9,748 nt of DNA from Pseudomonadota bacterium (GTDB taxonomy: Bacteria > Pseudomonadota > Alphaproteobacteria > Azospirillales > Azospirillaceae): the NCBI GenBank assembly GCA_023416195.1, contig JAEZID010000036.1, positions 1-9,748 of the forward strand, read 5' to 3'. The translations under genes and the position numbers were made by a program. The notes beneath the pieces were generated by a model. The model did no database searches, had not been told where the DNA came from, and worked only from the letters and a program-made list of their open reading frames with translations. Of the stretch, positions 1 through 6,295 are shown one piece after another. Position 1 is the first letter of the stretch. Each line of letters opens with the position of its first letter.

Positions 1-126
1 GACGACCCGCAGAATCAGCGCCAGCCGGGCAAGGTCTATTTCTTCGACGGGCAGGACAGCCGCTGTTCGGTCTATGTCGGCGATCAGGCCAAGCTGATGC
101 CGCATTACGTGCCGCCGACGCGGTAA
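1..126 (+). CDS. 3' end of an unidentified gene
   Basis: Frame 1 is open from the window edge to a TAA at 124-126 and gives 41 residues ending in HYVPPTR. Codon use is GC-rich in third positions, as in the neighbours, and the frame runs up to a convergent hairpin, which favours a real C-terminus. The visible part is polar, with a short aromatic run (VYFFDG) and one cysteine. No family is recognised, and the start lies outside the window. The reading as coding rests only on frame and context. Confidence 0.5.
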   Translation, partial: DDPQNQRQPGKVYFFDGQDSRCSVYVGDQAKLMPHYVPPTR

Positions 127-143
127 GGCCGGCAGAGGGGAAA

Positions 144-185
144 GGGCGGCGGAGCGGAGGTTCATAGCCCCCGCTCCGCGCGCCC
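144..185. terminator. Hairpin between convergent genes (probable bidirectional terminator)
   Basis: GCGGAGCGG at 149-157 pairs perfectly with CCGCTCCGC at 171-179 across a 13-nt loop. The stem can be extended by GGGC (144-147) with GCCC (182-185) past a small internal loop. It lies between the plus-strand stop at 126 and the minus-strand stop at 189. There is no T-run on either side, so a classical intrinsic terminator is not proven, but position and stem strength suit termination for both genes. Confidence 0.55.
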
Positions 186-188
186 TCG

Positions 189-1385
189 TCACTTCGCCAG
201 GAACTTCGCGATCGTGTCGCCCGCCTTGGCGATGTTCGCGACACCGTCCAGATGGCCGAGCGTGGAGGTGATGGCGTCGGTGTACTCCACCGCCACGCCC
301 TGCTTCTCCAGCCGGTCCTTCAGCGGACGCATGGCGCGTTCCGGCGGGAAGACCATGTCGTCGGCGGACGGGATCAGCAGCACCGGCGCCTTGATCTTCG
401 CCAGCCCCTCGTCCAGCGAGCCGCCGTTGCCGGCCACGAAGGTCTGGTTGGCCTTCACGAGATAGAGGAAGTGGTTGGCGTCGCTGACCGACGCGCGGGC
501 GGCGGCCGCCTTGTCCAGCCACGCCTCAATGGCGAACTGGTTGTTCATGGCGGCGCGCGGGTCCTTGCCCTCCTCGGCCCACTTGCGGCCGAAGGTGGCG
601 TCGGCCCACTTCCAATGGCGGGCGTGCAGGGTGACCAGCTTCAGCGCCTCGGTCAGGCCGGCCGTCGGCTCCGCCTTGCCGTAATAGTCGCCGCCCTGCC
701 AGTTGGGGTCGAGCCTGATGGGCGCCGCCCACAGGTTCAGCCAGCCGATCAGGAAGGGATCGGCCTCCGCTCCGCCGATGGCGGCGATGACGCGCTTGAC
801 CATGTCGGGATGGGCCGCGCCCCATTCCAGCGCCTGGAGCGAGCCCATGGAACCGCCCATGACCGCCTGCAACGACGTGACGCCCAGGCTGTCGAGCAGC
901 GCCTTCTGCACGTTCACGAAGTCGCGGATGGTCACGACCGGGAAGGTCATGCCGTAGGGCTTGCCGGTGTCCGGATTGATGCTGGCCGGACCGGTGGTGA
1001 CGACGGTCGGGTCCTTCGGCGACAGGTTCACCAGCGTGTCGGAACTGACGATGAAGTACTTGTCGGTGTCCAGCGGCTTGCCCGGCCCGATGATCGAATC
1101 CCAATAGCCGGGAGCGGCGTCCTCCGCCTTGTACTTGCCGGCGGCGTGGCTGGAGCCGCTGAAGAAGTGCGTGATGAGGATGACGTTGTCCTTGGCGTCG
1201 TTGAGCTTGCCGTAGCTCTCCCAGCCGATGCGGAGGTTCTTGATCGTGCCGCCGCCCGTGGTGGTGTAGGACGGCATCTCGAACACCTTCTTCTCGACGA
1301 TGGCGTCGAGCGCGAAGGCCGGCGCGGCGCACAAAAGCCCGGCGGCCAGAATGGCCCCGCCGAGGCGCTTTGCCACTGCACGCAT
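189..1385 (-). CDS. Exported MetX-like alpha/beta-hydrolase (homoserine acetyltransferase-fold esterase)
   Basis: A 398-residue protein of the MetX (homoserine O-acetyltransferase) branch of the alpha/beta-hydrolase fold. The nucleophile elbow GGSMG holds Ser179 and is followed by SLQALEW, the family signature. The acid is probably Asp343 (in SADDMVFPP) and the base His378 (in TLGHLDG), so the triad looks complete. Residues 1-25 form a signal peptide with cleavage expected after AFA. True MetX enzymes act on homoserine in the cytoplasm, so an exported copy is more likely a periplasmic esterase or acyltransferase of unknown substrate than a methionine enzyme. The start is set by GGGGAGGAG six bases upstream. 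It is last in a minus-strand cluster, 87 bp after the YbjQ-like gene, and its ribosome site lies in a hairpin (separate entry). Confidence 0.88.
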   Translation of the reverse strand: MRAVAKRLGGAILAAGLLCAAPAFALDAIVEKKVFEMPSYTTTGGGTIKNLRIGWESYGKLNDAKDNVILITHFFSGSSHAAGKYKAEDAAPGYWDSIIGPGKPLDTDKYFIVSSDTLVNLSPKDPTVVTTGPASINPDTGKPYGMTFPVVTIRDFVNVQKALLDSLGVTSLQAVMGGSMGSLQALEWGAAHPDMVKRVIAAIGGAEADPFLIGWLNLWAAPIRLDPNWQGGDYYGKAEPTAGLTEALKLVTLHARHWKWADATFGRKWAEEGKDPRAAMNNQFAIEAWLDKAAAARASVSDANHFLYLVKANQTFVAGNGGSLDEGLAKIKAPVLLIPSADDMVFPPERAMRPLKDRLEKQGVAVEYTDAITSTLGHLDGVANIAKAGDTIAKFLAK

Positions 1386-1386
1386 G

Positions 1387-1429
1387 CTGCACTCCTCCCC
1401 TCATGTTCTTCGTTGGGGGAGGAGTGTAG
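1387..1429 (-). promoter_or_regulatory. 5' leader hairpin that buries the ribosome-binding site of the MetX-like gene
   Basis: CACTCCTCCCC at 1390-1400 and GGGGAGGAGTG at 1416-1426 are perfect 11-base complements separated by 15 nt. One mismatch further out, two more pairs extend the arms to 1387 and 1429. In the minus-strand transcript the arm nearest the start contains the entire Shine-Dalgarno GGGGAGGAG, four bases before the sequence adjoining the ATG, so folding would hide it. It could instead act as an intercistronic processing or attenuation element. No T-run follows, which argues against a plain terminator. Confidence 0.55.
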
Positions 1430-1472
1430 GGGGTGAACCGGCCCTGTCCAGTATGGCAACCGGCCGAGGCCG

Positions 1473-1793
1473 CTACCCCAGACGGACGGCGGTGCCGTTG
1501 ATGGAGACCATCAGCATGCCGTTCTCCTTGCCCAGAACCTCGTAATCGATGTCCACGCCGATGACCGCGTCGGCACCCAGCGCGCGCGCCGCCTCCGCCA
1601 AATCGGCGAAGGCCGCCTCGCGCGCGTCGCGCAGCGCGTTCTGATAGCCGCCGGCCCGCCCGCCGACGATGTCGCGGATGCCGGAGAACAGGTCGCGGAA
1701 CATGTTCACGCCCAGGATCGCCTCCCCGGCGACCATGCCCAGATACTGGGTGACCCGGCGGCCCTCGACGCTGTCGGTGCTGGTGATGATCAT
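1473..1793 (-). CDS. YbjQ/UPF0145 family protein
   Basis: A 106-residue protein matching the YbjQ (UPF0145, PF01906) family over its full length. It begins MIITSTDSVEGR, has the VAGEAILGVNMFRD segment, a helical middle and the closing GADAVIGVDIDYEV strand pair typical of the family. The family is often labelled a putative heavy-metal-binding domain, but no metal-binding cluster is evident here (no cysteines or histidines), and its function is not established. It has no signal peptide and is predicted cytosolic. GGGAGAG precedes the ATG at a spacing of about six. The gene starts 34 bp after the LprI-like stop, so the two are probably co-transcribed. Confidence 0.9.
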   Translation of the reverse strand: MIITSTDSVEGRRVTQYLGMVAGEAILGVNMFRDLFSGIRDIVGGRAGGYQNALRDAREAAFADLAEAARALGADAVIGVDIDYEVLGKENGMLMVSINGTAVRLG

Positions 1794-1827
1794 CGTGCGC
1801 TCTCCCTTTTGATGAAACCGGCACCTG

Positions 1828-2505
1828 TTACTTGGTGCGCTTGTAGCTCAGCAGGAAGGTGCCGTTCATGCCGCACCAGTTGGATCGGGCGGCTTGATTG
1901 GCGGGATTGTCCGGAATGTCGACGGTGGATGCCCCCTTGGCCTCCAGAATCAGGCCGTTGCCGTCCGCGTCCGGCGTGCCGACCAGCAGCCTGCCCGCCT
2001 TGTCGGGCTGGCCGATGCCGGCAAAATTGCACACCCATCGGCCCGCCGTGGGTTCCGCGCCGCTGACGCTGACCGCGACCCGCCCGTCGCGCAGCGCCAT
2101 GGCGACGATGTCCATGAAACCGCCGTGATCGAACCGGCCGACGAAACGGTCGGCGGGCGAGGGCGCGCCGGGATCGGGGTGGAAGGTCAGGACCGCCACC
2201 CGACGCTCGTACGCCGTGCGCAGGCAGGCGGTGTCGGCACCGCAGGCGTTGCGCTCGCCCAGCCAGGCCCGCTGGTCGGCCTTCACCGCCGACAGCGCGT
2301 CGTTCTCCTCCGGGCTTGCTCCGGACAGCAGCTTGACGCCCTCGCGATAGGCGGCGGACAGGCGGTCGTCGAGCTTCGACAGGCCCGCGTCGGCGCAGAT
2401 GGCCTTTTCCGTCGGCGTCGATGCCTTCGCGCAGGAAAAGCTAGCCGCCCAGGACGGGGCCGGGCAGGCGAGCACCATCAAGACGAGCGGCATCAGGACG
2501 CGCAT
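1828..2505 (-). CDS. Exported LprI-like protein (DUF1311 domain)
   Basis: A 225-residue secreted protein. Residues 1-20 are a signal peptide ending PSWA before the mature ASFSC. Residues 22-107 match the LprI N-terminal/DUF1311 pattern: SFSCAKA, EKAIC, LDDRLSAAY, a QRAWLGERNAC stretch and CLRTAYERRVAVL. The mature chain has six cysteines (25, 37, 88, 94, 159, 211), consistent with three disulfides in the periplasm. Residues 115-225 form an unassigned beta-rich domain with WVCNF and NWCGMNG. M. tuberculosis LprI is a lysozyme-inhibiting lipoprotein; whether this one inhibits lysozyme is unknown. VLAC at 11-14 resembles a weak lipobox, so a lipoprotein is an alternative. AAGGAA lies six bases before the ATG. 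It heads the minus-strand cluster. Confidence 0.82.
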   Translation of the reverse strand: MRVLMPLVLMVLACPAPSWAASFSCAKASTPTEKAICADAGLSKLDDRLSAAYREGVKLLSGASPEENDALSAVKADQRAWLGERNACGADTACLRTAYERRVAVLTFHPDPGAPSPADRFVGRFDHGGFMDIVAMALRDGRVAVSVSGAEPTAGRWVCNFAGIGQPDKAGRLLVGTPDADGNGLILEAKGASTVDIPDNPANQAARSNWCGMNGTFLLSYKRTK

Positions 2506-2595
2506 GGCGATGTTCCTTCGATCCGGGTGTGACCGACATCATGGCACAAGCCTGTCCGGGCAATCCGGCGCGGTCAACGCGCCCGCATGCTCGTT

Positions 2596-2601
2596 TATAA
2601 T
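2596..2601 (+). promoter_or_regulatory. -10 box of the DUF2269-marR operon
   Basis: A perfect TATAAT, whose last two bases overlap the first operator palindrome. No convincing -35 hexamer is seen 16-18 bp upstream (that stretch reads as GC-rich ...CGGTCAACGC), so strength and exact start are uncertain. Transcription from here would give a leader of about 55 nt. Confidence 0.5.
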
Positions 2602-2638
2602 AGCTTGCTATGTAATAGCGATTAATATAGCTTGCTAT
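2600..2638. promoter_or_regulatory. Tandem MarR operators
   Basis: ATAGCTTGCTAT occurs identically at 2600-2611 and 2627-2638, 27 bp apart start to start. Each copy is an inverted repeat, ATAGC/GCTAT around a TT centre. An additional half-site ATAGC lies between them at 2615-2619. The first copy overlaps the TATAAT box, so binding would block polymerase. The MarR gene is the second gene of the operon, so autoregulation by its product is the simplest reading. The divergent LprI-like gene starts about 95 bp away and may share control. Confidence 0.75.
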
Positions 2639-2663
2639 CAAAACCTCATTCTGGAGGGCATCC

Positions 2664-3164
2664 ATGTTCAAGCTGCTCAAACTCCTGCATCTGGTCGGCG
2701 TTGCGGCCTTTGTCGGCAGCGTTTTCGGTCACATCGTCAGCGGCCTGACCGTGCCGTGGAGCGACGATGCGATGGCCGTGCTGACCGCGCGCGCCGGCAT
2801 TCTCGACATCACCAACACGGTCACGCTGCCGGGGCTCGCCGTCGCCGTCGCGACCGGCTTTGCCATGATGGCGCTGAAACGAATCGACCCGCGCCGCGCG
2901 CCGTGGCTGGCGGTGCACGCCGGGCTGGGGCTGCTGATCGTGGCGAACGCGCTTCTGCTGGTCGTGCCCGCCGGCCGCGTCATGGCCGCCGAAGCGGCCA
3001 AGCTCGGCGGGACCGCGTTCGACGCGCTGGCCTATCTCGATGCGCTGAAGGTGGAAGCAATCGCCGGAGGGGTGAATCTGCTGATGGCGGTGATCGCCAT
3101 GGCGCTAGCCATCGCCAAACCGGCGTGGCGGCGTTATCGTGCAAGTCGGCTGTCCAACGCATGA
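2664..3164 (+). CDS. DUF2269 family integral membrane protein
   Basis: A 166-residue inner-membrane protein resembling the DUF2269 family. Four hydrophobic helices are visible at about 5-27, 50-71, 82-102 and 131-151. A conserved-looking LLKLLHLVGVAAFVGSV opens helix 1, and a charged KRIDPRR loop follows helix 2. The positive C-terminus (RRYRASR) suggests it faces the cytoplasm. Molecular function is unknown. The start is set by GGAGGG five bases upstream of the ATG. Its stop is nine bases before the MarR start, so the two genes form an operon. Being the gene directly under a MarR operator, it may handle or export whatever compound the regulator senses (inference). Confidence 0.8.
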   Translation: MFKLLKLLHLVGVAAFVGSVFGHIVSGLTVPWSDDAMAVLTARAGILDITNTVTLPGLAVAVATGFAMMALKRIDPRRAPWLAVHAGLGLLIVANALLLVVPAGRVMAAEAAKLGGTAFDALAYLDALKVEAIAGGVNLLMAVIAMALAIAKPAWRRYRASRLSNA

Positions 3165-3173
3165 GCCGCTGCC

Positions 3174-3614
3174 ATGGTCCTGCGCCGCACCGAGTCCTTC
3201 GGGTATATGGTCAACCACCTCGCCCGTCTGTTCGCGCGGGCGCTGGAGCGGCGCATCCAGCCCTACGGCCTGTCGCCGGGCCAGTTCCCCGTCCTCCTGG
3301 CCTTGTGGGAGCGCGAGGGACTGACCCAGGCGGAGCTGTGCCGCATCGTGCAGATCGAACAGCCGACCATGGCCAACACCCTGAACCGCATGGAGCGCGA
3401 CGGCCTGATCCGGCGCGAGCCCGACCCCAACGACGGCCGCCGCTCCTTGATTCACCTGACCGCCCGCGCCCGCGATCTGGAGGAACCGGCCACCGCCGCC
3501 GCCCGCACCGTCAACCAGACGGCCATCAAGGGGCTGAGCGAGGAGGAACAGGCGGAGCTTCGCCGTCTCATCGGCACCATGATCGGCAACCTGGAACGGG
3601 ATTCGGGGCTGTAG
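3174..3614 (+). CDS. MarR family transcriptional regulator
   Basis: A 146-residue winged-helix regulator. N-terminal helices (5-30) would form part of the dimer interface; residues 34-76 hold the DNA-binding helices, with the recognition helix in QPTMANTLNRMERDG (64-77). The wing is DPNDGRRSLIHLT (84-96), including the usual D-GRR arginines. The C-terminal helices (97-145) complete the dimer. A single cysteine (C56) lies at the start of the HTH, so the two-cysteine redox mechanism of some OhrR proteins is not indicated. The ligand is unknown. No good Shine-Dalgarno sequence is visible ahead of the ATG; translation is probably coupled to the DUF2269 gene nine bases upstream. Tandem operators upstream of the operon suit autorepression. 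Confidence 0.93.
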   Translation: MVLRRTESFGYMVNHLARLFARALERRIQPYGLSPGQFPVLLALWEREGLTQAELCRIVQIEQPTMANTLNRMERDGLIRREPDPNDGRRSLIHLTARARDLEEPATAAARTVNQTAIKGLSEEEQAELRRLIGTMIGNLERDSGL

Positions 3615-3644
3615 AGTCCCCGGCGCGCCGAGTCCAAGGCGATA

Positions 3645-3658
3645 CTGCGAAATCGCAG
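3645..3658. promoter_or_regulatory. Inverted repeat upstream of the S24 regulator
   Basis: CTGCGA-AA-TCGCAG is a perfect inverted repeat. As RNA it forms a five-pair stem with an AAAT loop 30 bases after the MarR stop; as DNA it could be an operator. No T-run follows, so a terminator role for the marR operon is only possible. A GC-rich palindrome CGGCGCGCCG at 3621-3630 lies just before it. Confidence 0.35.
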
Positions 3659-3702
3659 CGCATCTTCGACGAAATTGTGACATAGGCCCAGAACCCTTGC
3701 GC

Positions 3703-3717
3703 GTTCCGTCAACGTTC
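3703..3717 (+). promoter_or_regulatory. LexA (SOS) box
   Basis: GTTC-CGTCAAC-GTTC matches exactly the GTTC-N7-GTTC LexA-binding motif known from Alphaproteobacteria. It lies 53 bp upstream of the ATG of the HTH/S24 gene, in the only intergenic region that could carry that gene's promoter. I saw no second exact copy in the other intergenic regions of the window. This predicts repression by LexA and induction on DNA damage. Confidence 0.72.
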
Positions 3718-3770
3718 TCCTTCCTGTCGGCTCTGATCAGGCGGCGGGAACGGGCAGCGGAAACACGGCA

Positions 3771-4406
3771 ATGGACGACACGCGGCGGGCAATCCTGCGC
3801 TGGATGACCGGGGTGATGGAGGCGCGCGGCTGGAGCGCCGGCGCCTGGGCGCGCCTGGCCGGGGTCACGGCGACCAACCTGACGCGCTTTCTGCGCGACC
3901 CCGCGAGCGGCAGCGTGCCAAGCGCCGAGACGCTGGGCCGGCTCGCCCGCGTCGCCGGTTCGGAGCCCCGTTTCCTCGACGAAACCGCTCATCCTCCGGT
4001 GTCCCGCGTGCCCCTGCTGACCGTGGAGCAGGTGCGCGCCTTCCTGGGGCTCGGCAAGCGGGCGGGGGAGGCGTTCATCGCCTCGGCGCTCCGCGACGGG
4101 TCCCGCAGCATCGCCCTGGACCGGCCGGCCTCGCGCCGCGCCTTCGCGCTGACCATCGCGTCCAAGAGCCTGAACGCGGCCGGCGTGCTGCCCGACGACT
4201 GCGTGGTGCTGGAACCCACCGACGTGCTGGAGCCACGGGCCGGGGACGTGGTGGTCACGGTGGGGGACGGGACCGTGTGCGGCTACCGCTTCTTCCCGCC
4301 GCAACTCCTCCCGGTAAGCACCGATCCCGAGTGCCGCCCGACCGCTATCGACGAGGCGAACGTCGCCGGGGTGGCCGTGCATGTGGTGCGGGCGCTGCGA
4401 ATGTGA
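3771..4406 (+). CDS. HTH/S24 (LexA/CI-like) regulator lacking the catalytic lysine
   Basis: A 211-residue protein with an XRE-type HTH at about 6-63 (SAGAWARLAGVTATNLTRFL holds the two DNA-contact helices) and an S24-like C-terminal domain at about 120-205. SKSLNAAGVLPDD aligns with the GDSMNPAGILPGD serine motif of LexA/CI-type proteins, making Ser133 the putative nucleophile. The lysine usually found in a TVKRL-like strand is replaced by TVCGYRF (168-174), so self-cleavage looks doubtful. The tail LLPVSTDPECRP resembles phage C2-type repressors. The ATG is preceded only by a weak AGCGGAAA. A LexA box lies upstream. Its target could be its own promoter or the oxygenase operon 121 bp downstream; neither is shown by sequence. 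Confidence 0.78.
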   Translation: MDDTRRAILRWMTGVMEARGWSAGAWARLAGVTATNLTRFLRDPASGSVPSAETLGRLARVAGSEPRFLDETAHPPVSRVPLLTVEQVRAFLGLGKRAGEAFIASALRDGSRSIALDRPASRRAFALTIASKSLNAAGVLPDDCVVLEPTDVLEPRAGDVVVTVGDGTVCGYRFFPPQLLPVSTDPECRPTAIDEANVAGVAVHVVRALRM

Positions 4407-4408
4407 GG

Positions 4409-4469
4409 GGAAAGCGTCTCGCGTCGGCGCGCGGTGTCGATTGCGAGGCTTCACAATAGGGCGCTTTCC
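4409..4469 (+). other. Nested inverted repeats between the S24 and oxygenase genes
   Basis: GGAAAGCG (4409-4416) is complementary to CGCTTTCC (4462-4469), and inside it CTCGC (4418-4422) pairs with GCGAG (4443-4447). The structure starts two bases after the S24 stop and ends 58 bases before the oxygenase ATG. It may terminate the upstream transcript or structure the leader of the oxygenase mRNA. There is no T-run, and the long loops make this a weak call. Confidence 0.3.
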
Positions 4470-4527
4470 ACACGCGTTCTACCATGCGCGCACAGAAAAC
4501 TTTGTGTCCTGCTGGGGAGAAACGCGG

Positions 4528-5499
4528 ATGCTGTCCACCGTCGCCGAGACCTCGATCAACGGGCGTGCCTACACCAGTCCCTTCCGCCATTGGGACAGCA
4601 AGTCGGCGGTGCGCGCCAAGCCGTTGCGCCAGCCGTCGTCCGAGGATCTGTCGCACGCGCTGCCCTTTTCGCCTGAACTCGTCCCTGTGTCGCTGCACCC
4701 GCTCGTCGAACGGCGCGGACCGCAGGCGCAACGGCGGCTGCTGGCGTACCATCTCTACGCCTACCTCGACTTCACGGAGACCCTGGAGAACGAGATCATC
4801 GGCCCGGTGTGCTATCAATTGTCGAGACGGCATTTTCCCTTCAAGATCAGCCGCGAAATGGCTGCGGACGCCCGCAAGATCTGCGTGGACGAGGCCCACC
4901 ACGCGCTTTTCTGCGCCGACATGATCGACGAGATCGAGGCGATGACCGGGTTCGACCGGTTGCCGCGCCTGCGTCCGTCCTACCTCGACCGGCTGGACCG
5001 GTTGAAGGACGGCGTGCCGGCCGAGCTGGCACCGCTCGTCACGCTGTTCTTCACGTCGGTTTCCGAAACCCTGATCACCGGCACGCTGTCGCAGGCCCCG
5101 AAGGACGAGCGGATCATCGCCGCCGTTCGCGACATCATCAGAGATCATGCCGAGGATGAAGCCCGCCACCACTCCTATTTCGCCAAGCTGGTCGATTTGT
5201 CCTGGCCGCAGCTCGCCCCGGAAATCCGGGCCGTCATCGGTCCCATGTTCCCGGAATTCTTCAAGATTTTCCTGACGCCCGACCTTGCGATGATCGGCCA
5301 CTGGCTTCAGGCGATCGGTCTGACCCCGCAGGAAATCCACACCGCCATTGAGGAGTCCTACCCCCAGGACGCGATCATCGCCAACATGCGCAAGGGCGCC
5401 GAAGGAAGTCTGCGGTATTTCCTGCGCTCGGGCGTTGCCGACGACCCCGCCACCGCCGACGCCTTCGCCGCCAGCGGTCTCATGCCGGCCGACTGTTGA
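4528..5499 (+). CDS. AurF-like diiron N-oxygenase
   Basis: A 323-residue helical protein of the AurF (p-aminobenzoate N-oxygenase, PF11583) family, which uses a diiron centre to oxidise amino groups to hydroxylamine, nitroso or nitro groups. All seven expected ligands can be placed: Glu87, Glu122 and His125 (EAHH), Glu180 (SVSETL), His207, Glu211 and His214 (HAEDEARH). The E-x34-E-x2-H and H-x3-E-x2-H spacings equal those of Streptomyces AurF (E101/E136/H139, H223/E227/H230). No signal peptide, so cytosolic. The ATG is preceded by GGGGAGA at a spacing of seven; the frame is open further upstream but without better support. A glutamine amidotransferase follows 63 bp downstream, probably in one operon. 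The substrate is unknown; HamC and MgoC of diazeniumdiolate-type signal pathways are functional relatives. Confidence 0.88.
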   Translation: MLSTVAETSINGRAYTSPFRHWDSKSAVRAKPLRQPSSEDLSHALPFSPELVPVSLHPLVERRGPQAQRRLLAYHLYAYLDFTETLENEIIGPVCYQLSRRHFPFKISREMAADARKICVDEAHHALFCADMIDEIEAMTGFDRLPRLRPSYLDRLDRLKDGVPAELAPLVTLFFTSVSETLITGTLSQAPKDERIIAAVRDIIRDHAEDEARHHSYFAKLVDLSWPQLAPEIRAVIGPMFPEFFKIFLTPDLAMIGHWLQAIGLTPQEIHTAIEESYPQDAIIANMRKGAEGSLRYFLRSGVADDPATADAFAASGLMPADC

Positions 5500-5562
5500 G
5501 GTGGCCGACCCGTCCATCCCCTTGCCGGACCAGGGACCTGCTTATCAAGGAAAAGACACCCG

Positions 5563-6261
5563 ATGAAAACGTTGCATGCCATCCGCCACGTCCATTTCGA
5601 GGATCTTGGCAGTCTTGAAGGGGTCTTTCGCGATCACGGGTACGCCATACAGTATCACCAGGCCGGGACCGATGACCTGCGGGTGATCGATCCCATTTCC
5701 CCCGATATGATCGCCGTCCTCGGCGGGCCGATCGGGGTCTACGAGACGGACGCCTATCCCTTCATCGCGGACGAGCTGCGGCTGCTGCAGACGCGGCTGT
5801 CGGCCGGACGCCCGACGCTGGGCATCTGCCTGGGCGCCCAGCTCATGGCCGCGGCGCTGGGCGCGCGGGTCTATCCCGGCCCGCAGAAGGAAATCGGCTG
5901 GTATCCCCTGATCCTGAGCGAGAGGGGGCGCCAGTCCTGCCTGCGGCATCTGGCGGACGACGGCGTCGTCCTGCACTGGCATGGCGATACGTTCGACCTG
6001 CCGGACGGCGCCGAAAACCTCGCATCGACCGGGATCTGCGCCAATCAGGCGTTCCTGTACGGCCCCGCGGCGCTCGGCCTCCAGTTCCATGTCGAGACGA
6101 ACGCAAGCCGTTTCGAGGAATGGCTGATCGGCCACACGGTGGAAATCGCGGCGGCCGGCCTGTCGCCCGGGCCGTTGCGGGAAGGGGCAAACCGCTGGGG
6201 GGCGAGCCTGGAGCGCCGGGGGCAGCGCTGCATCGCCGATTGGCTCGCCGGCTTGCCGTGA
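5563..6261 (+). CDS. Class I glutamine amidotransferase (GMP-synthase-like)
   Basis: A 232-residue stand-alone class I (triad) glutamine amidotransferase. Cys89 sits in the nucleophile elbow GICLGAQ; His176 and Glu178 are in QFHVET, completing the triad. The oxyanion segment VLGGPIGVYE (52-61) and the HWHGDTFDLP loop (138-147) are typical of the GMP-synthase-like subgroup. Such domains hydrolyse glutamine to release ammonia for a partner, while some relatives cleave gamma-glutamyl amides. No synthase domain is fused. It lies 63 bp after the AurF-like gene on the same strand; AAGGA precedes the ATG at the rather long spacing of 11. It may supply nitrogen for, or remove a gamma-glutamyl group from, the oxygenase substrate (inference). 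Confidence 0.9.
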   Translation: MKTLHAIRHVHFEDLGSLEGVFRDHGYAIQYHQAGTDDLRVIDPISPDMIAVLGGPIGVYETDAYPFIADELRLLQTRLSAGRPTLGICLGAQLMAAALGARVYPGPQKEIGWYPLILSERGRQSCLRHLADDGVVLHWHGDTFDLPDGAENLASTGICANQAFLYGPAALGLQFHVETNASRFEEWLIGHTVEIAAAGLSPGPLREGANRWGASLERRGQRCIADWLAGLP

Positions 6262-6280
6262 CCGGCACGCCGCATCGGCC

Positions 6281-6293
6281 GGCCGGACCGGCC
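6281..6293. terminator. GC-rich hairpin between convergent genes
   Basis: GGCCGG-A-CCGGCC is a perfect inverted repeat; a realistic fold is a four-pair GGCC/GGCC stem with a GGACC loop. A second small hairpin, TGCCG (6254-6258) with CGGCA (6263-6267), overlaps the amidotransferase stop. Together they fill the 34-bp gap between convergent stops at 6261 and 6296. No clear T-run is present, so termination is inferred from position. Confidence 0.4.
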
Positions 6294-6295
6294 AG

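Noticed and set aside
252..1436. A 394-codon plus-strand open frame across the MetX-like gene
   Set aside because: It is the antisense shadow of a GC-rich gene with a recognised family; its product is an arginine/valine-rich low-complexity chain with no ribosome site.
4484..4519. Possible second LexA box near the oxygenase gene (GTTC at about 4480)
   Set aside because: No second GTTC or GAAC occurs at the required N7 spacing, so only a single half-site is present.
4381..4527. A 49-residue N-terminal extension of the AurF-like protein
   Set aside because: The extension overlaps the S24 gene end and an inverted repeat, looks unlike the family, and the ATG at 4528 has a strong GGGGAGA at good spacing.
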